This document shows positions 58,137-64,000 of a stretch of 64,000 nucleotides of DNA, in pieces (position 1 is the first letter of the stretch; each line of letters opens with the position of its first letter). Both the position numbers and the translations under genes were made by a program. The stretch covers positions 62,001-126,000 of the forward strand of contig JACQBC010000034.1 of assembly GCA_016194635.1 (NCBI GenBank). The letters are read 5' to 3'. The notes under the pieces are model-generated. The model did no database searches, was not told the DNA's origin, and saw nothing but the letters and a program-made list of their open reading frames with translations. The stretch is from Gammaproteobacteria bacterium (GTDB taxonomy: Bacteria; Pseudomonadota; Gammaproteobacteria; UBA6429; Thiohalophilaceae).

Positions 58137-60333
58137 TGAACTCTACAGCATGCAAAGGGGGTTGGAAAAAATCGGTGTGTTGCCACCCGTTAAGCATAAT
58201 GATATCAAATCACCCGGAATGGGTACCACATTCAGAGTTCGTCTTGATTTGGATGGATGTGTGGAACGCGTCGAGTGGATAGATAAAGACAAAATCAAGG
58301 ATACATGGTCGCTTAGAAATGGAAATAAAAATCAGTTTCCTGCAATTAAACTTGCCTTTCCTTTAATTCCAGAGGCGCATGGAAAATACAAACAATGGAA
58401 GGAAAACAATAAAAAACCTAAAGAAAATGCCTACAGAGGATTTATTCACGAACGAATTAAGGAATTTGGCATACTTTTAGAGGATATTACAGAATGGCCT
58501 GGCTACAGGAATAAGATTCTCGAAAGAAAAGAACAATTTAGCAATAATTACAAAGACGAGAATTTCTATCAGATATTCGATCGATATAGCAAATCCGGTA
58601 ACAACGGCACCAATATCGTGCGTCAAGTGTATGCGTTAATAAGAGCGGGGTTAGACAATTTTGATCTAAAGGAGCTTAGCGCAGTAAGCGATGTCTTGTT
58701 TGGGACTGAACTTGATAATAAAGGGGTAGTTAAAGATGGGAAACGTGTAACCTTATTGCTTGACGTTATTCCAAGTAATGATATAGATCACTACGCCTCA
58801 TCAAGACGAGAGGTTTTGGCTCTTTCCAAAGCATTATTCGAAATCGAAAGTCAAAATGCCGGAAATGAATCTACATGTGCTTTAACTGGTAAAAAGTGCC
58901 ATGTTGTAGATGTTGCGTTTCCTGAAGAGAAACTTAGCATTGTCGGAGGCACCAAACTTTATGCTAAAAATTCTGAAACGAGTGGGCCAACTGTAGAACG
59001 ATATAATAAATCCGGGGCGGGTTCGTACCACCTCTCCGATGAACTCAGTAAGAAGCTTGCGGCAAGTATCTCCCTAATTTCATCAGAAAAATATAAAGGA
59101 AAAACATGGTCAAAAATACCATCATCAACCGGTCGCGCACCCAGTTTGTTGCTGGCCTATTGTAAAGACGATTTGAGTCTTACACTGCCACGATTAATAA
59201 CGGGCGAAGCTGGTATTGAAGATTTCGAGGATTATCAGGATGCTACCAAGACCGTGTTGGATTTATTCGACAGGAGCAACTGCACGCCTGATGCAATAGT
59301 TGAGATTGCAGAAATCATAGTCCTCGATAAGGTGAATAGGAAAATAAATTATTCAACAACATCCAGTATCGGCAGAATTAGGCAGGCGGCGGATGAGTGG
59401 CTGTCTGCATGTGAGAATGTGCCGGATTTTAAAATACGCGCACTGGTTGGAAAGGAAAGTAAACGTTTGTGTCCATGGCCAATAGCGCCAAGTTCGCTGG
59501 TTGACTTGTCAAGGAATAGATTTAAAACAAAAGGTAACGATATAGAAGTATTGATGCTTAATAGGAATGGAAGAAAAGTAAAACCAAATCCTTCAATTGT
59601 TTTTTCTGACTCAATGAAGATTTTCTTTTCCTTTAAACAGAGTAATGAACAATTGGCGTCACGTTCTCTTGCAAAGATATCGAATCAGTTTGAGCCTCTT
59701 ATTTCCCATTGCGCATTGAGCAAAACGAATTCCGTTTTGGGCGACAAGAGCGCAAGGGTAAAAATGAATCCGAAGAACAACACGCAAGCACTGAACGCCG
59801 TCACTGTAATGTCGGCGCTCCTGTACAAACTTGGAAGAAAAAGTGAGGTGTATATGAACGAATTTGCATATCAATTGGGTCAGCTTTGTTCTGCCGTGGA
59901 TGAATTGCATATAGGCTACTGCAAAAGCATGCGAGGTGGTGATATACCGAATACGCTGATTGGCAATCTAACTTATGGTATGGCTTTGCAAAGTCCTACA
60001 AAGGCACTGGCCGTACTGGCCACACGCATCAAACCTTATGAGACATGGGCTAAAAAGTCATTTGATAGAAAAGCGTGGATTGTCAAAAAAGACGGTAAAG
60101 TTACTGAAGATAAGGACGGTAAGCCACTCGAAGACAAAGCCATTAAAGCAGGAGTTTATGCTAATAGATGGCTTTCCGGGCAATCTAAAAAAATACACTC
60201 GCACTTTGCTGACAATACCCCGTTAATTACAGATACCTATAAAACTGAGTTAATGCTGGGCTATTTGGCGGGTAGACCATGCGAAAGCGAAATCAAGCAA
60301 ACAAATACTAATGATACACAAGGAGAAATGTAA
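58129..60333 (+). CDS. cas8c: Cas8c-like large subunit of the Cascade complex
   Basis: 734 aa from the ATG at 58129, with GGAG upstream. This is longer than usual Cas8c (about 570-600 aa). It has a CALTGKKCHVVDVAFPEEKL Cys pair near residue 245, then a C-terminal part resembling Csd1, such as MNEFAYQLGQLCSAVDELHI and TYGMALQSPTKALAVLATRI. It should recognise the PAM and position Cas3. The last 159 codons can be read as a separate Cas11-like subunit from an internal start (see that entry). Confidence 0.8.
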   Translation: MLNELYSMQRGLEKIGVLPPVKHNDIKSPGMGTTFRVRLDLDGCVERVEWIDKDKIKDTWSLRNGNKNQFPAIKLAFPLIPEAHGKYKQWKENNKKPKENAYRGFIHERIKEFGILLEDITEWPGYRNKILERKEQFSNNYKDENFYQIFDRYSKSGNNGTNIVRQVYALIRAGLDNFDLKELSAVSDVLFGTELDNKGVVKDGKRVTLLLDVIPSNDIDHYASSRREVLALSKALFEIESQNAGNESTCALTGKKCHVVDVAFPEEKLSIVGGTKLYAKNSETSGPTVERYNKSGAGSYHLSDELSKKLAASISLISSEKYKGKTWSKIPSSTGRAPSLLLAYCKDDLSLTLPRLITGEAGIEDFEDYQDATKTVLDLFDRSNCTPDAIVEIAEIIVLDKVNRKINYSTTSSIGRIRQAADEWLSACENVPDFKIRALVGKESKRLCPWPIAPSSLVDLSRNRFKTKGNDIEVLMLNRNGRKVKPNPSIVFSDSMKIFFSFKQSNEQLASRSLAKISNQFEPLISHCALSKTNSVLGDKSARVKMNPKNNTQALNAVTVMSALLYKLGRKSEVYMNEFAYQLGQLCSAVDELHIGYCKSMRGGDIPNTLIGNLTYGMALQSPTKALAVLATRIKPYETWAKKSFDRKAWIVKKDGKVTEDKDGKPLEDKAIKAGVYANRWLSGQSKKIHSHFADNTPLITDTYKTELMLGYLAGRPCESEIKQTNTNDTQGEM
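59854..60333 (+). CDS. predicted internal Cas11-like subunit within cas8c
   Basis: In the type I-C system, Cas11c is known to be translated from an internal start in cas8c. Here an in-frame ATG at 59854 is preceded by GAGGTG with about 5 nt spacing, giving a 159-aa product beginning MNEFAYQLGQLCSAVDELHI. Another in-frame ATG at 59764 has AAGGG in front and would give 189 aa. The region is helical. This is inferred from family knowledge and the ribosome-site-like bases. Confidence 0.45.
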   Translation: MNEFAYQLGQLCSAVDELHIGYCKSMRGGDIPNTLIGNLTYGMALQSPTKALAVLATRIKPYETWAKKSFDRKAWIVKKDGKVTEDKDGKPLEDKAIKAGVYANRWLSGQSKKIHSHFADNTPLITDTYKTELMLGYLAGRPCESEIKQTNTNDTQGEM

Positions 60334-61259
60334 TGAGCGCACCATTTAATCGTCATGTCGGCCTAATCATCCTGGATGTCACCATGTCCAATCCCAATGG
60401 TGATCCAGATATGGAATCAGAACCAAGAACCAGAGAACTTGACGGTCTTGGCATGATATCTCCGGTATCGTTTAAAAGAAAATTTCGTGATCTGGTCGAA
60501 GATAGGTCAGAAGTTTTTGAGAAAGCAGAAGAACAGTTGAAGCTTGGCTCAGAAACAAAAAATTGTTTTGAAATTCTAGAGCATCGTCATCGTAATGCAG
60601 AAAAACGAAAAGAAATAAAGTCAATGAATAAGGAATTATTTAAAAATAAATTCTGGGATGGTAGATTGTTTGGTAACACATTTTTAGAATCACTAAAAGA
60701 TGCCGACTTATCCGATGAAGAAAAGGAAAAGAAAAAAGATGGTGGTTTTGACCATTTAATTAACACTGGGGCGCTTCAAATTGGCGTGGGCTTGTCGGTT
60801 GCACTAATCGACGTGGTTCGAATGACAACCACCAATAAATCTGGTGTTGAAGCTGACAAAGATCGTGGCATGGCACCCTTGGCATTCAGAGTGGTGCAAC
60901 ATGGCATCTACTGTATTCCGATTTACGCCAACCCAAGTATTGCAATGAAAACTGGTGCAACTTCAGAAGACCTGGAGCTGTTTAAGTTTATTCTTCCTTA
61001 TGTTTATCAACATACTGCATCAGCAATTCGACCTCAGATTTCCATCCTGCATGCCTGGTTTGCCGAACACAAGAATACCTTGGGTTCATGCCCTGAACAT
61101 CTTTTCATTAATGCGTTAACACCAAAGGTTAAAGAGGATGTCAGAAAACAAAAATTAAAACCAAAATCAGCAGCTGATTATGATATCCCAACAAAAAAAG
61201 ATTTAGGTGATTTGTTAAGTCGCTTTAGTAAGGTTGAGGATCTGATGGATAACATATGA
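60333..61259 (+). CDS. cas7: Cas7, type I-C-like (Csd2) backbone protein
   Basis: 308 aa. Family start HVGLIILDVTMSNPNGDPDM with the NPNGDPD motif, then LDGLGMISPVSFKRKFRD near residue 38, and a mid segment FDHLINTGALQIGVGLSVAL. C-terminal HAWFAEHK follows. Several copies would coat the crRNA. The ATG shares one base with the cas8 stop and has AGGAG upstream. It overlaps cas3 by 4 nt. Confidence 0.88.
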   Translation: MSAPFNRHVGLIILDVTMSNPNGDPDMESEPRTRELDGLGMISPVSFKRKFRDLVEDRSEVFEKAEEQLKLGSETKNCFEILEHRHRNAEKRKEIKSMNKELFKNKFWDGRLFGNTFLESLKDADLSDEEKEKKKDGGFDHLINTGALQIGVGLSVALIDVVRMTTTNKSGVEADKDRGMAPLAFRVVQHGIYCIPIYANPSIAMKTGATSEDLELFKFILPYVYQHTASAIRPQISILHAWFAEHKNTLGSCPEHLFINALTPKVKEDVRKQKLKPKSAADYDIPTKKDLGDLLSRFSKVEDLMDNI

Positions 61260-63649
61260 GTTACATCGCTCATACACCGCCAAAAGATAACCCACACCTT
61301 GCGCCTCATTTATACGCGGATCACATAAATGAGGCGCTTAAGTATGGACTGGCCTTGCTTGATTATGTTTTGTCATTTTCGAATTCTGGTGCAACAGAGA
61401 GAGATGCGTTCAGAAAAGCATTGACGATAGCTATTATGCTGCATGATCTTGGCAAACTGGATGAAGGCAACCAAAAGGTATTCAGGGGTGATATTCATGG
61501 GCGATTACCTGTAGATCATATTGAAGCCGGTGTGGCGATTGCTGCCGAGATGGAAAATGAACTGATAGGTTGGCTTATTCGAGGTCACCATGCTCCCGGT
61601 TTGCCGAGCAAAAAAGCCGAGAAGTATTTTATAAAGCAACTTGTAAGAGAAACTGGCTGCCAACTATCGGCCACATGCTTACGTGGTTTGCGTCATCGCC
61701 GAACAAAAGAAGAGGCCACTACTAAAGATGACTATGGCAAGCATTTTTGTGCTATTCAGGAGACCGACAAGAAGCTGGATTCATATAAAGAAAGACAGCG
61801 ATCAGTCTGTGGACAATGGCCTGAAATACCGATGCCATTGCCTGACAGCGGACTGGCGACAAGACTAATGTTGTCGTGTCTTGTAGAAGCGGATCATCTG
61901 AGCGCCGCAAGCTACAGCAAAGGTGAATCCATGCCAGATTTTCATTCTGCGAATACCCAATGGGAAAAACGTCTAGTTGCACTTGACTGTTATGTTACTG
62001 GATTGGCGAAAAAGGGTGATGATCCAGGGAGTGCCCGCAATAAACTGCGCGCTGAATTCTATCAGCGATGTTATTCCGGCAATTTACTTGATTCCAGACT
62101 GGTAGCTTGTTCGGCCCCTGTGGGGCTGGGCAAGACAACGTCTGTAATGGTGTATTTGTTAAGAAAAGCAATTCAAGATGGCTCCAGCAGAATATTCGTA
62201 ATAGCGCCCTTTTCCAATATCATTGACCAAACCGTCAAGGTGTTGAGAAAAGCCTTGATTCTGGAACACGAGTCTCCCGCAGAAATTATTGCAGCACATC
62301 ATCACAAGGCGGAATTCAGTAACAAAAACATGCGACAGTATGCGGCTAGCTGGCATGCGCCGGTTGTGGTCACCACTGCGGTACAGTTTTTTGAAACCCT
62401 GGCTTCTGCGAACCCATCCAAATTAAGAAAATTGCACGCTGTTGTTGGCGCTTCAATCTTTATTGATGAGTCCCATGCTTGTTTGCCGCCAGAATTGTTG
62501 AGCGTAAGCTGGCATTGGCTGAAAAAGCTATCGGAGGATTGGGGCTGTAACGTCGTTTTTTCATCCGGCTCTATGGTCGAGTACTGGAATGACTCGTACT
62601 TGATCGGTGATGAAACAATGCACATACCCGATTTGCTCTCAGAGAGACTGAGACTAAAAGCACAGAAACAAGAATCGCACAGGCTTGAATACAGAAAGGT
62701 AGAAAATTCGTTCAATCTAGTGGAGCTTGTTGAATTTCTTAAATCCGAAGAGACATGGAGCGAGATTAATGAAGAGTGCAAACCATCTTGTCTGGTTATT
62801 TTAAACACAGTACAGTCTGCGGCAGTTGTAGCGGATGCGCTCGCAGAAGAGTTAGGAGATAAAAGCAGAGTACTCTGTGATAAGGCAGTGCTACATTTGT
62901 CAACGTCTTTGGCACCAAAGGACCGAGACAATATGCTGAAGGAGGTCACGCGACGCCAGGGTGAGACTGAATGGGATACCAAACATTGGTATCTTATTGC
63001 AACGAGTTGCGTAGAGGCCGGTGTTGATCTGGATTTTGCTGTTGGTTATCGAGAACAATGTTCAGTAACCAGTTTCTTGCAGGTTGCAGGACGAATTAAC
63101 CGACACGATGTGCGTAACATCGCAGTTTTAAAGAACTTTACAATAAAACCAGAAGATGGACTAAGCCACCATCCAGGCTTTAAAGAATCATCAATAGTTT
63201 TCGATGACCTGTGGGCTGAAATTATAGATCCTAAAAATACGATCAATTCACTATGTACTAGAGCAATCCGAAAGGAATTCTCTAGATTTCCTGAGAAAAA
63301 GGAATTGTCTGAAGAATTATTGAAAAATGAGTCAAGCTGTAATTTTCAGCAGATCAATGATGACTATAGGGTAATTAAATCGAATACCATTACAGTTGTC
63401 GTTGATGCAGATATAGTTAAAAAGCTGGAATCTGGCGTGCCCGTTAATTGGCAACATATTCAGGAAAACTCTGTACAGCTTTGGGTGAATAAAGTTAATA
63501 AACTAGGTCTAAATGCTATCCAAGGATGTTCACAGGATAACATCTACTCGTGGATTGATATTTACGAATATGATCCTCACTTCTTGGGAATAATGGCTGG
63601 GCTTATTAAGCCTAATAAATTCTTTGAAGAAACCGGGGGTGTATTATGA
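61256..63649 (+). CDS. cas3: Cas3 HD nuclease-helicase, placed last in the operon
   Basis: 797 aa. The HD domain has IMLHDLGKLDEGN near residue 63 and RGHHAPGLPS near 107. The helicase has Walker A SAPVGLGKTTSVM near 285, DEAD-box variant IFIDESHACLP near 405, VFSSGSM, and motif VI QVAGRINRHD near 617. It degrades target DNA after Cascade binding. In ordinary type I-C loci cas3 comes first. Here it follows cas7, and no cas4, cas1 or cas2 follows in the window. Confidence 0.9.
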   Translation: MSYIAHTPPKDNPHLAPHLYADHINEALKYGLALLDYVLSFSNSGATERDAFRKALTIAIMLHDLGKLDEGNQKVFRGDIHGRLPVDHIEAGVAIAAEMENELIGWLIRGHHAPGLPSKKAEKYFIKQLVRETGCQLSATCLRGLRHRRTKEEATTKDDYGKHFCAIQETDKKLDSYKERQRSVCGQWPEIPMPLPDSGLATRLMLSCLVEADHLSAASYSKGESMPDFHSANTQWEKRLVALDCYVTGLAKKGDDPGSARNKLRAEFYQRCYSGNLLDSRLVACSAPVGLGKTTSVMVYLLRKAIQDGSSRIFVIAPFSNIIDQTVKVLRKALILEHESPAEIIAAHHHKAEFSNKNMRQYAASWHAPVVVTTAVQFFETLASANPSKLRKLHAVVGASIFIDESHACLPPELLSVSWHWLKKLSEDWGCNVVFSSGSMVEYWNDSYLIGDETMHIPDLLSERLRLKAQKQESHRLEYRKVENSFNLVELVEFLKSEETWSEINEECKPSCLVILNTVQSAAVVADALAEELGDKSRVLCDKAVLHLSTSLAPKDRDNMLKEVTRRQGETEWDTKHWYLIATSCVEAGVDLDFAVGYREQCSVTSFLQVAGRINRHDVRNIAVLKNFTIKPEDGLSHHPGFKESSIVFDDLWAEIIDPKNTINSLCTRAIRKEFSRFPEKKELSEELLKNESSCNFQQINDDYRVIKSNTITVVVDADIVKKLESGVPVNWQHIQENSVQLWVNKVNKLGLNAIQGCSQDNIYSWIDIYEYDPHFLGIMAGLIKPNKFFEETGGVL

Positions 63650-63779
63650 TATTTACCCTTCCCAACTCCTCATCTACCAAACCCATGACGGCAAAACTCG
63701 TCCGGAGGTGTGGCTGGCTGAGGAGCAGGTTTGCCTATCGCAAAATAAGATTCGTGTCATAAACAAGGCATGCGCATGA
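63648..63779 (+). pseudogene. RhuM-family N-terminal remnant
   Basis: In the frame from 63648 the translation reads QLLIYQTHDGKTRPEVWLAE, then QVCLSQNK, ending at a stop overlapping the KilA-N start. RhuM (virulence protein) family members begin IIIYQTxDGKTRIEVRLxxxTVWLTQ, so about 30 residues of the N-terminus match, and the rest of the roughly 330-aa protein is missing. It has no start codon of its own before the Cas3 stop. It is a truncated relic. Confidence 0.62.
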
Positions 63780-64000
63780 ACCCCAAACTCCAGGTACTCG
63801 ACCACGAAATCGCCACCGATATCCGGGATGGTATTGAATATATCTGCATCACCGACATTGCCCGATATAAAAACCCGGAACGGACGGACATCATTATTGG
63901 AAACTGGCTGCGTAACCGCAACACCATAGAGTTTCTCGGGATTTGGGAGCAGCTTAACAATTCGGATTTTAAACCCATCGAATTCGACGGGTTTAGAAAA
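63776..64000 (+). CDS. KilA-N domain protein, 5' part (cut by window end)
   Basis: 75 residues seen, open at the right edge. MNPKLQVLDHEIATDIRDG, then YICITDIARYKNPERTDIII and NWLRNRNTIEFLGIWEQLNN, match the KilA-N DNA-binding domain, found in phage and defence-island proteins. It starts at an ATG overlapping the RhuM relic's stop by 4 nt. The remainder, which may carry an effector domain, lies beyond the window. Confidence 0.8.
   Translation, partial: MNPKLQVLDHEIATDIRDGIEYICITDIARYKNPERTDIIIGNWLRNRNTIEFLGIWEQLNNSDFKPIEFDGFRK

Overview
The window looks like chromosomal DNA from a sulfur-oxidising gammaproteobacterium. The main evidence is a complete reverse-type dissimilatory sulfite reductase operon, dsrABEFHCMKLJOPNR, on the minus strand from about 42.2 down to 29.6 kb. 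dsrEFH, dsrL and dsrN are present and no dsrD is seen, which is the oxidative (Allochromatium-like) arrangement. I cannot name the genus from sequence alone.

Layout. (1) 0-21.8 kb is an AT-rich exopolysaccharide locus. It holds glycosyltransferases, a Wzx-type flippase, an O-antigen-ligase/polymerase-like protein, an amidotransferase, an aminotransferase-like protein, a GNAT/CelD-like protein and four polysaccharide-deacetylase-family genes (one cut by the window edge). An ATP-grasp/phosphoesterase pair, a large exported lyase/hydrolase-like protein, wecB and galE follow. (2) 21.9-26.3 kb carries a small membrane protein, siroheme synthase cysG (siroheme is the DsrAB cofactor), an Atm1-type ABC exporter and an S24-peptidase-like protein without a DNA-binding domain. 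(3) 26.8-29.5 kb, minus strand: rhodanese, NarL-type regulator and NarX-type kinase, directly downstream of dsrR. (4) 29.6-42.2 kb is the dsr operon. A 7-2-7 NarL-type inverted heptamer lies about 160 bp upstream of dsrA and suggests control by the linked two-component pair. (5) 42.6-51.1 kb holds accessory genes: a TauD-like protein, a 64-aa protein, a Cas6/Cmx6-like protein, a cysteine-less DsrC paralogue, two Fe(II)/2-oxoglutarate hydroxylase-like proteins, a TrpD-like protein, a Sel1 protein and several small or unknown proteins. (6) 51.6-57.1 kb: MoxR ATPase, metallopeptidase-VWA protein, WYL regulator and SWIM zinc-finger protein. (7) 57.1-64 kb: an AT-rich four-gene type I-C-like CRISPR effector operon, cas5-cas8-cas7-cas3, between a DUF1016 remnant and a RhuM remnant, then a KilA-N gene cut by the edge. 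No CRISPR array and no cas1, cas2 or cas4 are visible.

The most unusual structure is a family of five intergenic palindromes at 26.4, 26.7, 46.6, 51.2 and 51.5 kb. Each has a conserved 49-52 nt core with a 20-nt motif and an inner hairpin whose stem covaries around an invariant ATCCCT loop. Each core is enclosed by 25-38 nt perfect or near-perfect inverted arms that are almost entirely private to that copy. A normal dispersed repeat would share its whole length, so the arms may have been made from each insertion site. I saw no rRNA or tRNA gene, but I did not do a systematic covariance search.
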